Assembly: GCA_015233565.1 (NCBI GenBank)
Contig: JADFXM010000005.1
Span: 1 to 64,000 of the forward strand
Direction: 5' to 3'
DNA from: Candidatus Rifleibacteriota bacterium
GTDB lineage: Bacteria > Muiribacteriota > Ozemobacteria > Ozemobacterales > Ozemobacteraceae
DNA length: 64,000 bases
A model generated the notes under the pieces. It was given only the letters and a program-made list of their open reading frames with translations. It searched no databases and was not told the DNA's origin. A program made the position numbers and the translations under genes. Positions 44,891 through 54,892 of this stretch are shown here, piece by piece (the first letter of the stretch is position 1; every line of letters starts with the position of its first letter).

Positions 44891-47815
44891 TTGATAAAAT
44901 TTTTGAAATTTGGTATTCAACTAAATCAGATTTCAAAGAATTTTTTTTTAGGAAAATTGAAGATTGTAAGTAAAATTAACTCTGTCGGATGGTTTTCTCT
45001 TATCCTGTTTCTTGCACTTTTTCTACAGCTTGAATTCCAGAAAATAAGAGATCACGAAGTTGTTCAAATTCGAGAATCGCATACTGATCTGCTTTTTTCG
45101 AAAATGGAACAACACCTGGATTTCCTTGAAAATCAATCTTTCCCAGAAGTTTTTTTTACAAAATTAATCGGAATTTGGGTCAAGAAGTTTCAAGAAGATT
45201 CTAATTTTTCGGGGTTTCAAAAAAAGCTTCAAACCTTTCAAAAGGAATTGCAGGTCTTTATTTTTGATAAGGACATGAACATTGAATCGTTCGGAAAATC
45301 TGATGTTTCGTTTTCACAAACTTCCTTAAAAATTTGTTTTCAAGCTATCTTAAGACTTATTAATTCAGGAGTTCCACCGGGAGAACTTGAAGAAAGCTTT
45401 TCTGACAACATTTTTGGTGAAAAAAGCGCTATTTCTCTAATTTCGAAAAGTAATGGATGTTTTTTTCCCTTTTCTGATACTCAAAAATACTCTCATGGCT
45501 CATTTTTTGAAATTTCTTTCCCATCAAATCCCTCGAAGAAACTATTTTTGGTAATTTTGATCAAAAATAAAGAGTGGAATTTTTTTAATAAGAAACTATT
45601 GTTAAAATATTTAGAAAGATCCAATTTGCACTCTTCTTATTCAACTTTTCTATTTAATTATCAGAAAAGAAAGACTTTAAAAATTCCACCAAAAATTTAT
45701 GATCTACTCTCTGATCACGATTTTCAAGGAAAATTTAATCTTGGATCTTTCGTTGGTTTCGTAATAAATCATCGGCCTGAAGAACGATTGGTAATTTATC
45801 GAAAATCTGTACAAAATGTAAGCAATCGTTTTTCCGAATTGTGCAGGTTTTTGCCTTGGTTTTTCTTTCTGCTGTCCATTTTTTTTTGGTTCCACTTTTC
45901 CTTTCTCCAAAAATCCGACAAAATTTCCCTGCGTTTTTTTGTACCAGGATTACTTTTTGCGGCGATAGGTCCGATTTTGTTTTTATTTATTATTCTGATG
46001 AGGGATGTAAACTTAACAGTAACAAAACAACGCTTATACGCTGAACACAGACGCCACGAGCAAATTCTTCGAAAAATCGACACTGGTTTTGAAATTACGC
46101 TTGAAGAGTTGGAAACCAACTTAACCACAACCTTGTTTGATTTCGCAGCTATTCCCAAAAAAGAAATTTTTACGCTCCCTAAATCTTTTGAAAACTGTAA
46201 TTATTTTAAAGAAATTGTTTTTTTTAATGAAAAGGGAATAGTATTAAAAAAGTTTAAATATTCCAAACATGAATTGGAGTATCTTTGTGATAGAGCTCAA
46301 CTGTCCCTTGCGGCAAGTTTGTACCAAACGCTTAATCTCCCAGCCAAGGCAAACGAAAAGAACTCGGACAATCGCTCTTCTCCTGTATTAAAGCTGGAAC
46401 AGGAAGCTACTTGGAAAATATTTGAGAATTTTTTGTCCAAGTTGGGTAAAATACATTATAAAACGGCTTTTTCTACCAGATATTTATTTTTCAGCAATAT
46501 TATTAATGACCCTTCCTCCAAAAAAAAATTTTTTGGTCTAATGGTTATAATAGATCATGAATTACTAAAGAAAAAATATTTGCTAAAAGCCCTGACTGAG
46601 GAATCTAAGAAAGGAAACTTGTTAATTGGGGCTTTCCATCAAGATGGTAACGTGTTAATCGAAGCTTTTCCGAATTGGTTTTTCAAATCGGTCAGTATTA
46701 AAAGATTTTGTGAGAAATGCAGGGGTTCACAAAAAGTTATCGACCAAACCTTGAATTTAGGAGACGGATTTGAAACAATGGTATCCAGCTCCTATCCCGG
46801 GAAAGTCCTTGACACTTTCACTATGCTGGCTTTTTCTCCTCTAAGCGCAATAAAAGATTTCCAAACTAAAGCTGAAATTGCTATTCTAGGAACAGGATCT
46901 TTTCTTTTATTGTTAGGAATAATGATAACCAGTGGCTTTTTACGATGGTTATATCAATCTTTAAATTTCGTTTCTACCACTATGAAAAAACTTCGGACTC
47001 ATCAGATTATTCAAGTTCCAATAAAAGGCAACGATGAATTCTCTTCCTTGGCCTGCGGAATCGAAAAAGTTTCAACTGTCCTGGAGGAGGTTTTTTCCGC
47101 AGGCCCCATGAAAACTTGTTTTCACCAAAAAAATATCCCCGATTCTACAAAATTCGAGTTTCGTGAATTTCTGAAATTAGGGAGACAAGCAGAATCGCTT
47201 GCATCAGACGTTTTTCTTTCAATTGATGGTTACATGTGTTTTATTTTGGCTGAAATTCCTGGAGGAAGCTGGGACAAAGGCTTTATCGCTGCCATCATTA
47301 AAACTGCAACTAGAATTATTTTTCAGGAACCCCAAATTTCATCTAATGAAGCAATGCACAAGCTAATTAATCACGTTGATTCTATCGTTACTTTTCCTTC
47401 GAATGGAAAAATGATTATAGGAAAATTTTTCCCAGAAAACGGGCAAATTGAATATACACAAATCGGAAGCAATCCGCCTTTCATTATTGATCAGAACTCC
47501 ATTAAGGCCTCAGAAATAAATTTTTCCGAAAGTCTGAATGTATCAGGGAAATTTTCCTTAAAATGTCGAAAATTGTCATTACAGGAGAATCAAGCGCTTG
47601 TTATTTTTGCCACATCCTGGATAGACAATTCCGAAAACCCCGATTTAACACTGAGCGCCGAACACTTGTACAATTTAATTTTCGAGGCGTTTAAAATTTC
47701 CCAAGATTCTTTCCTTGGAATCTTTGTCGAAAAGTTGAAAACAAGCGGCTGGAAAGATGAGGATTTAAATGATAAACCAATATTTTCTTTCCGATTTTTA
47801 GGTAAAACCAAATGA
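44891..47815 (+). CDS. membrane protein with degenerate PP2C (pseudophosphatase) domain, right copy
   Basis: 974 residues from a TTG; a later TTG at 44957 after AGGA is an alternative start. Membrane helices near 33-52, 320-345, 350-375 and 660-687, HAMP-like linker, then a PP2C-like domain lacking catalytic residues: AEIPGGSWDKGF (about 786) where the active paralogue has FGDVSGHGVSAA, FATSWID for YSDGF, and LNDKPIFSF for NDDVTILL. It overlaps the following active phosphatase by 4 bp. Possibly a regulatory partner of that enzyme. Confidence 0.75.
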   Translation: MIKFLKFGIQLNQISKNFFLGKLKIVSKINSVGWFSLILFLALFLQLEFQKIRDHEVVQIRESHTDLLFSKMEQHLDFLENQSFPEVFFTKLIGIWVKKFQEDSNFSGFQKKLQTFQKELQVFIFDKDMNIESFGKSDVSFSQTSLKICFQAILRLINSGVPPGELEESFSDNIFGEKSAISLISKSNGCFFPFSDTQKYSHGSFFEISFPSNPSKKLFLVILIKNKEWNFFNKKLLLKYLERSNLHSSYSTFLFNYQKRKTLKIPPKIYDLLSDHDFQGKFNLGSFVGFVINHRPEERLVIYRKSVQNVSNRFSELCRFLPWFFFLLSIFFWFHFSFLQKSDKISLRFFVPGLLFAAIGPILFLFIILMRDVNLTVTKQRLYAEHRRHEQILRKIDTGFEITLEELETNLTTTLFDFAAIPKKEIFTLPKSFENCNYFKEIVFFNEKGIVLKKFKYSKHELEYLCDRAQLSLAASLYQTLNLPAKANEKNSDNRSSPVLKLEQEATWKIFENFLSKLGKIHYKTAFSTRYLFFSNIINDPSSKKKFFGLMVIIDHELLKKKYLLKALTEESKKGNLLIGAFHQDGNVLIEAFPNWFFKSVSIKRFCEKCRGSQKVIDQTLNLGDGFETMVSSSYPGKVLDTFTMLAFSPLSAIKDFQTKAEIAILGTGSFLLLLGIMITSGFLRWLYQSLNFVSTTMKKLRTHQIIQVPIKGNDEFSSLACGIEKVSTVLEEVFSAGPMKTCFHQKNIPDSTKFEFREFLKLGRQAESLASDVFLSIDGYMCFILAEIPGGSWDKGFIAAIIKTATRIIFQEPQISSNEAMHKLINHVDSIVTFPSNGKMIIGKFFPENGQIEYTQIGSNPPFIIDQNSIKASEINFSESLNVSGKFSLKCRKLSLQENQALVIFATSWIDNSENPDLTLSAEHLYNLIFEAFKISQDSFLGIFVEKLKTSGWKDEDLNDKPIFSFRFLGKTK

Positions 47816-50800
47816 CTGAGACTGGCTCTCCAATAAAAAAAGGACTTTTGCCCGAATCTACAAGATGGCTGCTGGCAATTTTGCTCTTCTTATTAATTTT
47901 TAACATCGGTACCTGGAAAATTTTAGAACTCTCAGAAAATACCGTGAATGAAACTGTAAAAATGATTCTGGAAAAGAAACTCTATCACGATTTCATAAGA
48001 TTTAAAGAAATTTTTGATACTGAAATTTTATTGACTCATATCCTTGTGGAATCTGTCGAAAAAGCGAAAAATTGCAGCAGTATTGAAAAATGGAAAGAAA
48101 TAGTCTCTAAAAACCTCTCCGCTGAATTAAGCCAATCGGCATTTTCTTTAATTATTTTTTCAGACGAAAAGACTATTTCTGAATCTGATGATTGGGATAG
48201 CAGCATCTTAAACAACTTCTTAAATTTTCAAATTGCCCGCGCCAGTTCATTTAATGATGTTATTGACGCAAAAAGATTTTTTTTAAATAACACTAAAATG
48301 TACCGAACCTCTGGCATACTGCGTTTGTTGCATTTTAATTTTATTCCGCTCCCAATTCCGCCAGGAATATATTTTACCAGTTTAAGTAAGTGCGCTCAGT
48401 TTGATCATGTTTACAAGCTGGAAGAAATCCCCAAAAATTCTTTTTTTGCTTTTGGAAAAATCCCTCTTCCATCAGCTGAGTTCAGATACGCATGTTTTTT
48501 TCATAAGGACTCTATTTCTCAAAAATTCCTTTTAAAAAGGGTATTTAAAGAATGCAAAAATTTGAAAATAAAGGTAAAAGGTTTAAATTTAGATGAGGAA
48601 AACAATTCGACTCAGTCGGATGAGGTTTTTTTGCAGGAAAATATTCCACTTGTCGGGAAAATAACATTCTCTGAATCTCTTCCGAAGGGGTTGATGAATA
48701 CAAAGCTTTTATGTTTCTTTTCCAATTTAGTTTTAAGCATTTTAATACTAACGATGGCGTTTAAATTTCTTTTCAGAAATTCTTGGGGAAACATTGGGGT
48801 CCAATCAAAAATTGGGTTCGTCGTATTGATTTCGACGGGATTTCCGTTTTATTTTTTATCATTAGGTGTTTGGGGAAAAGAATTTGACCAAATTTCTACA
48901 ACGATTCATTCTTCTTTTCAAAACATGGAAAAAGAAATTGCCCAATTCGAGCGTGATTTCGGGACTTTTCAAAATCGGCTTCAAACGGAATATAGGAAGG
49001 CAATTCCGGGAATGCAACGAGCGCTTCTCAATGGTACAGGAATTTCATTCTCAAAAAAAATTCTTCAAAGGCTAAAACCTCAAAGCATTGATGTTGTTTC
49101 ATCAAATTCAGTTTTCTTGATCCCTTCAAAAGTTCAAATTGACTGGACTTCCTGGTTTATCCGCCGCATTCCCCCCGGAAAAAACAGACAGAACATTTTT
49201 TTAAAACGATGCAAAGAAGGAAGTTTATTTGTTCCGGAGGAAATGTCCTTTCTTTTTGAAGGCGAGGATGAAAAAGATTCGTTTGAAAAAAATTTCAAAC
49301 TTGAGGAAAAAGAACCCCTGTTGAATAAAACCTCTGGCAATGGAAGAAGTCAAACGTTAGGTATAATCGCTTCACAAGTAATAAATAATTCTAATTCTAA
49401 ACTTGGAATCACCCCAGGCAACAAAGTCAATAAAAAAGACCTGGCGGTAGAATTGATTTTAGGCGAGCAAATGTGCCGCAATTTTAGAACTCAATTACGG
49501 AATTTGGGAAGATTTATTGAGATAAAAAACCTGGAATCCGACACTTCCCATGCAATCTTTTTCCCCGAAATTTTAAAAGACAATCATGGAATTGGACAAT
49601 CTTTATTCTGGGCTATGCACAGCTATCCCAGTATTGTCGAAGACTTTCTTTCAAGGATAATTTCGAAGAATGTTCGCCTTGGAAACCATAAACACTTTGT
49701 AATACCTCTTTGGTCATCGGCCTTTGCAATTAAAGACGAACCAGGTTTAACCGGTCCAACATCATTTTCCAATGCACATCTCAATGAAGGGGACACCGGA
49801 AGTTGGTTCGAATATAATCCAAACGGACGTCCATATATGGTTTGCGCAATGCTATCCCCCAAAATCAAGGATGTTGTAATTTCTATTGCAACTCCATTGG
49901 ATGAAGTATTGGAGTCTTTTTTTTCAGCGAAACTGAGAAACGAAATATTCGGTATAATTTTCCTGAGTTCAATCGCTTTGATCTTTTACATCTTGGGAAT
50001 GATTTTTATCAGACCGCTTGGTGCCTATAAAAAATGCTTAGACCGGAATACTGACTCTTCAGAACTGGCATTGATCCGACCCTGGACACTCGGGGAATTT
50101 GCAGAATTGACCAAAACATTTGAAGAATTTCTTAAGTATTTTAAAGAACTCGAACTAGCAAAATTCGTACAAACAATGCTGTTTCCAAAAGGCCTCGTCA
50201 CAAATGATTTCTGGCAATGCCAAGGCAAGACAGTAATGCTTAGCCAGGTTGGTGGAGATTTTTTTGATTTGCTTCCCCTGCCAGATGGAAAAATTCTATT
50301 TGCCTTTGGAGATGTCTCCGGGCATGGGGTTTCGGCTGCAATTGTGGTTGCAATGGCAAAATCAGCAGTAATACTACTAGGAAAACGAGGACTGGAACCC
50401 CATTTAATTCTCAGCCAATTGAATGTATTATTTTTAGACCTGCTTGTGAAAAAAAAGATGATGACTATGATCATTGGGATTCTTAATCCGGATGGTTCGG
50501 TGAATTTTTCAAACGCTGGACAGACATATCCTGTGCTGACTTCTCAAAAATTTCAAAATTCACAATTTCTGGAATCCTCATCGAATCCGCTAGGAGTTGT
50601 GAAAAAAGCCAAATTTTCTTTGAAGACTTGTACATTACTGAAAAACGATTGCCTAGTCCTTTACTCAGACGGTTTCCCTGAAGCTCAGAACAATCGAAAA
50701 GAACCATTTGGATATGAAAATATTCTTATTTTATTCAAGCAACTTCCCAATCAAAGTATGCATGATTTTCTTGGAAGTGTGTATCAGAATCTCCAAAATT

Positions 50801-50958
50801 TTACTGGACCAATTCCTATGAACGATGATGTTACAATTCTGCTATTGAAATTTTCACCGAACAAAACAAAAGAACTCGGAACAACTCCAACTTCAGCATC
50901 ACCGTTAAACGGGTCAGACCAGATCAACCCAGAAGTTTTCCACGAACAACACGAGTAA
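47812..50958 (+). CDS. membrane-bound SpoIIE-type PP2C serine phosphatase (right copy)
   Basis: 1048 residues, same architecture as 38575-41637. Catalytic motifs VGGDFFDLLPLPDGK, FGDVSGHG (about 833), FSNAGQTYPV, LVLYSDGFPEA and MNDDVTILL (about 1004) are intact. The two catalytic domains are far more alike than the sensor halves. Co-translated with the pseudophosphatase through an ATGA overlap. Confidence 0.88.
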   Translation: MTETGSPIKKGLLPESTRWLLAILLFLLIFNIGTWKILELSENTVNETVKMILEKKLYHDFIRFKEIFDTEILLTHILVESVEKAKNCSSIEKWKEIVSKNLSAELSQSAFSLIIFSDEKTISESDDWDSSILNNFLNFQIARASSFNDVIDAKRFFLNNTKMYRTSGILRLLHFNFIPLPIPPGIYFTSLSKCAQFDHVYKLEEIPKNSFFAFGKIPLPSAEFRYACFFHKDSISQKFLLKRVFKECKNLKIKVKGLNLDEENNSTQSDEVFLQENIPLVGKITFSESLPKGLMNTKLLCFFSNLVLSILILTMAFKFLFRNSWGNIGVQSKIGFVVLISTGFPFYFLSLGVWGKEFDQISTTIHSSFQNMEKEIAQFERDFGTFQNRLQTEYRKAIPGMQRALLNGTGISFSKKILQRLKPQSIDVVSSNSVFLIPSKVQIDWTSWFIRRIPPGKNRQNIFLKRCKEGSLFVPEEMSFLFEGEDEKDSFEKNFKLEEKEPLLNKTSGNGRSQTLGIIASQVINNSNSKLGITPGNKVNKKDLAVELILGEQMCRNFRTQLRNLGRFIEIKNLESDTSHAIFFPEILKDNHGIGQSLFWAMHSYPSIVEDFLSRIISKNVRLGNHKHFVIPLWSSAFAIKDEPGLTGPTSFSNAHLNEGDTGSWFEYNPNGRPYMVCAMLSPKIKDVVISIATPLDEVLESFFSAKLRNEIFGIIFLSSIALIFYILGMIFIRPLGAYKKCLDRNTDSSELALIRPWTLGEFAELTKTFEEFLKYFKELELAKFVQTMLFPKGLVTNDFWQCQGKTVMLSQVGGDFFDLLPLPDGKILFAFGDVSGHGVSAAIVVAMAKSAVILLGKRGLEPHLILSQLNVLFLDLLVKKKMMTMIIGILNPDGSVNFSNAGQTYPVLTSQKFQNSQFLESSSNPLGVVKKAKFSLKTCTLLKNDCLVLYSDGFPEAQNNRKEPFGYENILILFKQLPNQSMHDFLGSVYQNLQNFTGPIPMNDDVTILLLKFSPNKTKELGTTPTSASPLNGSDQINPEVFHEQHE

Positions 50959-51570
50959 AATTTCCCACCCAAATTGTAGATAAGGGAGTTGTAGTTAATG
51001 CAAAGCTTACAGTCGTTTGAATGGAAATGTGGTAGAACTGTGCGTCTATAAACCCGCTCCATCATATCACCTTCAGAATTCCTGTTGTCGAAAGCTTCAT
51101 TTTCTTCGATTGCTCAGCTTCAAAAGCCGATTCCGTAGAGATTAAAAAGTTTTCAGCCCGAATTTTGTTTTGAGACCAAATAATCCAAAAGTTAAGCCAG
51201 GAGTCTCATCCAAACGAGTTCACGTTTTCAGGTCTTGGGAAAATGGTCTCAAGACTATATCCTCGGGAATTGGAATTCTGACCTTCCGTTCAACTTTGCG
51301 TTGAGGACACTCCGCTTAATGATTCCGGATTTCTCTAAAGAACTCAAATGGATAATTGTTGGGAAGAGTTCAGCGAAAAAGAGTAAAAATACTCGACTTC
51401 CAAAACTGTATCAACACAAGCGCAGAAAATTTGGAAAAAATATTGTTTCGCGAAATTTTTTTTGGAATTACTGGGTAATTGCCAATGTCAATATGAATTT
51501 ACTCTTTGTAGCTGGGCAGAGTTCTGGTTAATAGACAAAATACGGTGTTGGGATTATAATTTAATTCCGT
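50959..51570. other. intergenic region
   Basis: About 610 bases. A 98-codon rightward frame (51235-51531) is basic, with KLYQHKRRKFGKNIVSRNFF loosely recalling small transposases, but I do not trust it. No repeat copy or hairpin is recognised. Confidence 0.4.
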
Positions 51571-53793
51571 ATGATTTCTACAAAAAAAAAGATCCCTGAA
51601 CGAGCAGTGCGTGGTACAATCAGAAAAGGCAACATTACGCTGATTTTAGTTGGCCTCGTCAGTGTAATGATAGTCTACCTGTTCTCCCTCTCAAGAAGGC
51701 TTTCCGGACATACTCAGATTTTAACTCTAATAGATTCCTCTCAAATTGCCAGGTATTACCTTGAATCTTATGCCGGAGATGTTCTCAAGCAGGTCAGATT
51801 ACAGGTTAATACAAAACAAAATAACTCACAACCCAACGATTTTTTCACTTCCTTTCGGGATAAAAATGTTACCGAACGGGAGCTTCCCTTTCCAGGTTAC
51901 CGCCCCTGCCCACTTCTCGAAAACCTTGAGAGGGACCTTGGAATTACTAGAATTGGTACCCCCCTTGTAAAAATTACCGGAATAAAAAAGTTGGACCCTC
52001 CTACTGATTTACTTGTCCTTGACCCAAAACAAGATGGCAAGGAGAAATCAGGCTACCTAAGCATAGATTGTATCGCTGAGTTCCAGAAGAAGAAATATGA
52101 TCTGACAGTGAGATATCCCTTTAAAGTTGTATACGTAATGACGCCGGTTTTGAAAGAATTTGTTCTCTTTTGCGATCAGATCCATCTTGAGCAAAAAACT
52201 CCCTATCCTCCCGAGGACAAGTTAAATCTTTTACCAATAGCTGATGGCAACCTTCAGGAAAATTCATCAACCGGATGTGGAAATCCTCTGGTTTTAATGA
52301 GCGAACCACCTGATGATCAACGAGTTGAAAGAAATGGACGGGTTTACCTTGGAGACGATTCCCACGGAATTTTTTTGAATCTTTCCGGAGAAAAAGGCTT
52401 TCGGAAAGGCTTTTTCAATGACCTCTGGCAAATTTCCCCGAGAGCTTTTAACGATGCCTCTCCAGGTGATGCTTCGTTTTCCTGTATTCCTTTTTTCACA
52501 AGGAAAAATGGGACGCAACTAACTCTTCGTGGAATTCCGATTCCTCTTAACAAAGGGGGACACACAGCGAAACTAGCTGTCTTAGGGTTCTGTTCAGATA
52601 TCGACGATCAAACAAACGGTATTTTTTCTGAAGCAAGCTGGAAACTCGACGATTTTATAAATCCTGATCCCTCGTTTGAGAAAATGAAAGCTGACCGTCA
52701 ATCGCTTACCTTAGCGTCCTCTCTGAAGCTCAGAGGTTTGAACATGGAGTCGGAATTGGACCGCCTTGATGGTGGAGCATCCTTAAAAACATATTTTGGC
52801 CCCGTTCGGGAAATATTTGGCAACGTCTTTGCGAGGTTCTTCGTCTTGACATTCTTTGAATTTCCAACCGGTTTTGGGCCACTGCCGTATAACAGTGACC
52901 CAAACTACAGGCCAAATTACCCACAACCTGTTACTAATCAGCCAATGTATTTTGAACCAAAATCCGGCAGTTACCATTCTTACATGTCAAGAATCGTTTC
53001 CGGCGGGGATGTCCCTTATAATTCTCCGAGTCAGCTGAATGTTCCCCTGAATCAGCATGGAGGGCCACGTCCAGGCTATCCAACTCTTTTAAACAACACT
53101 CATTTCAAACCTCTTGACCTGACTCAGCTTAGAAAATCTTTTGACCAATTTGGAAAAGAATGGTTTAAATTTGAAAAAAAGAAAGCCACTGAAGATTCCA
53201 TAAAATCAGTTCAATCCCGAATCTGCGCGTATTTTCCAAGCCAAAGGGCATTTGAAGATTATGTTGGATTAAGTAAAGACCGGTTCTGGGTCAATGGTGT
53301 AGTTTACATTGATGGTCCATTAAACATCACAACCGAAATAAAAACAAAAGATGTAAAGGGTGGCATAATACTCGTTAATGGGCCGATCACTCTGGGAAAT
53401 TTCACTCGTGGGCTTACAGGATTTAAATCTGATTCTGAATTCCAGGCATTGATGAAAATGCGAGAAAACTTAAAACAGGATGAAATCGTTTCTTTCGTAA
53501 GCATTTCAGGTGATTTGATCAATTTGGTCGGAGACAAGCATATCGGAGTACAGTTTATTTCCTTGAAACCAGAAATGGGAGCTCCCGCAGACCAAATAAA
53601 GTGGTCTGGTGGCAGTGAAATTGTTTTGTTGGGAGGAATTGCTGTAAGTACTTTAAATTTGAAAGAAAGAGTTCGTGATTTTAAAAAGTCGCCATTGTTA
53701 TATTATGTTCCTTGTATGTCTGATGCTGATCCTGCGCTTGCAGTATCACTCCAGTCATTCATGGGGTCCTATAAAATGAAATTGGCAAATTAG
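51571..53793 (+). CDS. large PilX-like membrane-anchored protein
   Basis: 740 residues. N-terminal basic segment and one membrane helix (GNITLILVGLVSVMIVYLFSLS), then DSSQIARYYLESYAGDVLKQV, similar in style to PilX-type proteins, and a very long extracytoplasmic part. Near residues 570-620 is a polymer-forming-like stretch (FWVNGVVYIDGPLNITTEIKTKD, GGIILVNGPITLGNF). Followed by two prepilin-like genes, so a pilus or secretion role is likely. Family not recognised. Confidence 0.65.
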   Translation: MISTKKKIPERAVRGTIRKGNITLILVGLVSVMIVYLFSLSRRLSGHTQILTLIDSSQIARYYLESYAGDVLKQVRLQVNTKQNNSQPNDFFTSFRDKNVTERELPFPGYRPCPLLENLERDLGITRIGTPLVKITGIKKLDPPTDLLVLDPKQDGKEKSGYLSIDCIAEFQKKKYDLTVRYPFKVVYVMTPVLKEFVLFCDQIHLEQKTPYPPEDKLNLLPIADGNLQENSSTGCGNPLVLMSEPPDDQRVERNGRVYLGDDSHGIFLNLSGEKGFRKGFFNDLWQISPRAFNDASPGDASFSCIPFFTRKNGTQLTLRGIPIPLNKGGHTAKLAVLGFCSDIDDQTNGIFSEASWKLDDFINPDPSFEKMKADRQSLTLASSLKLRGLNMESELDRLDGGASLKTYFGPVREIFGNVFARFFVLTFFEFPTGFGPLPYNSDPNYRPNYPQPVTNQPMYFEPKSGSYHSYMSRIVSGGDVPYNSPSQLNVPLNQHGGPRPGYPTLLNNTHFKPLDLTQLRKSFDQFGKEWFKFEKKKATEDSIKSVQSRICAYFPSQRAFEDYVGLSKDRFWVNGVVYIDGPLNITTEIKTKDVKGGIILVNGPITLGNFTRGLTGFKSDSEFQALMKMRENLKQDEIVSFVSISGDLINLVGDKHIGVQFISLKPEMGAPADQIKWSGGSEIVLLGGIAVSTLNLKERVRDFKKSPLLYYVPCMSDADPALAVSLQSFMGSYKMKLAN

Positions 53794-53809
53794 GAAAGCG
53801 CCCTCGAAG

Positions 53810-54355
53810 ATGGGTAGAGAATTTAGGCGATCAACAATAATGTCCAGTATTAATAAGAATTTGCACATATTGGCAACTAGCAGAGAAGCCATGACCATGC
53901 TAGAATTACTGTTGGGAATTGTCATTTTTTCATTTGCCATGCTTCCCCTGCTATGGATGGGTGCCAGCACTGGAAAAGCTGCATACTCAGTTGGAAAACA
54001 TATGATGGCAGGGCAAATCGCAGCCGGACAAATAGATCGGTTGCTGTCTCTTCCTTACGAAGATTGTAAAAAGAAAATAGAGGAAACACCCGGGGAAAAA
54101 TCTGTCATGGATGACCCGCTATTTACTCAAATTTTGAGTCATCCAACTTTTTCGGCTTCAAATGAAATGAGAAATGATCTGGAAAAATCCTTCAAAAATT
54201 TTAAATTTGAGTGGTCAAAGAAGGAAGCCTCGGGCCAAGAGCAGGGAACAATGTTCGAAATCGCCGTAAAAATCAGTTGGCTGGTCGACGAAGGAGATTT
54301 GAATTCGAGACAGTCAATTGTTTTGAGAACGATAAAATATAAGGAATTGCAGTGA
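53810..54355 (+). CDS. minor prepilin-like protein (PilV/GspI-like)
   Basis: 181 residues (171 if the ATG at 53840 is used; neither start has a strong ribosome site). Pilin-like N-terminus SREA|MTMLELLLGIVIFSFAMLPLLWMG with Glu at +5 and Ala, not Gly, at -1. Then AGQIAAGQIDRLLSLPYEDC, typical of PilV-like proteins. It lies 16 bp after the PilX-like gene and overlaps the next start by 4 bp (GTGA). Confidence 0.72.
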   Translation: MGREFRRSTIMSSINKNLHILATSREAMTMLELLLGIVIFSFAMLPLLWMGASTGKAAYSVGKHMMAGQIAAGQIDRLLSLPYEDCKKKIEETPGEKSVMDDPLFTQILSHPTFSASNEMRNDLEKSFKNFKFEWSKKEASGQEQGTMFEIAVKISWLVDEGDLNSRQSIVLRTIKYKELQ

Positions 54356-54888
54356 AACGGTTCAAAAACCTAAATTTTGGCATGTCAGTCGTGGAAATCA
54401 TGGTGGTTGCCGCTTTAACCAGCCTGATTCTTTTGATTGGCTCAATCATGATGTCCCGAACAACTCGCACTTTCAAAAAAGGGACGGACATGCTGAATAC
54501 TCAGGTTCTGATGGATGGAATCGTAGAGCGCCTTAGAACAGACATCCGGTGTCTGATTCGGATTATAGATTGTACTGACAGCGTGTTCGAATTCGTAATT
54601 TCAACTGAAATGGGCGAACAAAATGTAAAATATTCCTGGGACAAAGATCGAAAGACACTTTTCAGAAACGATTCCAACTCGACCAATTTTGATTTTCACG
54701 GAACCGGGCAGGTAAAAGCTTTTCTCTTCCAGCCTATTCCAAATAAGAATGAATTCCAATATTTGAATGTTGCAATGCAGCTAACTTCGGATGAAAAAAC
54801 CGGAAGTGAAAAGATGGAATCGAGACTTTCAATTATTTGTCAGTTTTCATCAAGATGCCTTGAGTCAATTAATCCATTTGGGAGGTAG
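54352..54888 (+). CDS. minor prepilin-like protein (PilW/GspJ-like)
   Basis: 178 residues from a GTG overlapping the upstream stop. N-terminus FKNLNFG|MSVVEIMVVAALTSLILLIGSIMM has Gly at -1 and Glu at +5, followed by LNTQVLMDGIVERLRTDIRCLI, a pattern shared with PilW/PulJ-type pseudopilins. Confidence 0.75.
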   Translation: MKRFKNLNFGMSVVEIMVVAALTSLILLIGSIMMSRTTRTFKKGTDMLNTQVLMDGIVERLRTDIRCLIRIIDCTDSVFEFVISTEMGEQNVKYSWDKDRKTLFRNDSNSTNFDFHGTGQVKAFLFQPIPNKNEFQYLNVAMQLTSDEKTGSEKMESRLSIICQFSSRCLESINPFGR

Positions 54889-54892
54889 TTAT

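Noticed and set aside
51235..51531. Basic 98-codon frame with faint resemblance to a small transposase
   Set aside because: The resemblance is a few basic residues only; there are no catalytic motif, ribosome site or element ends.
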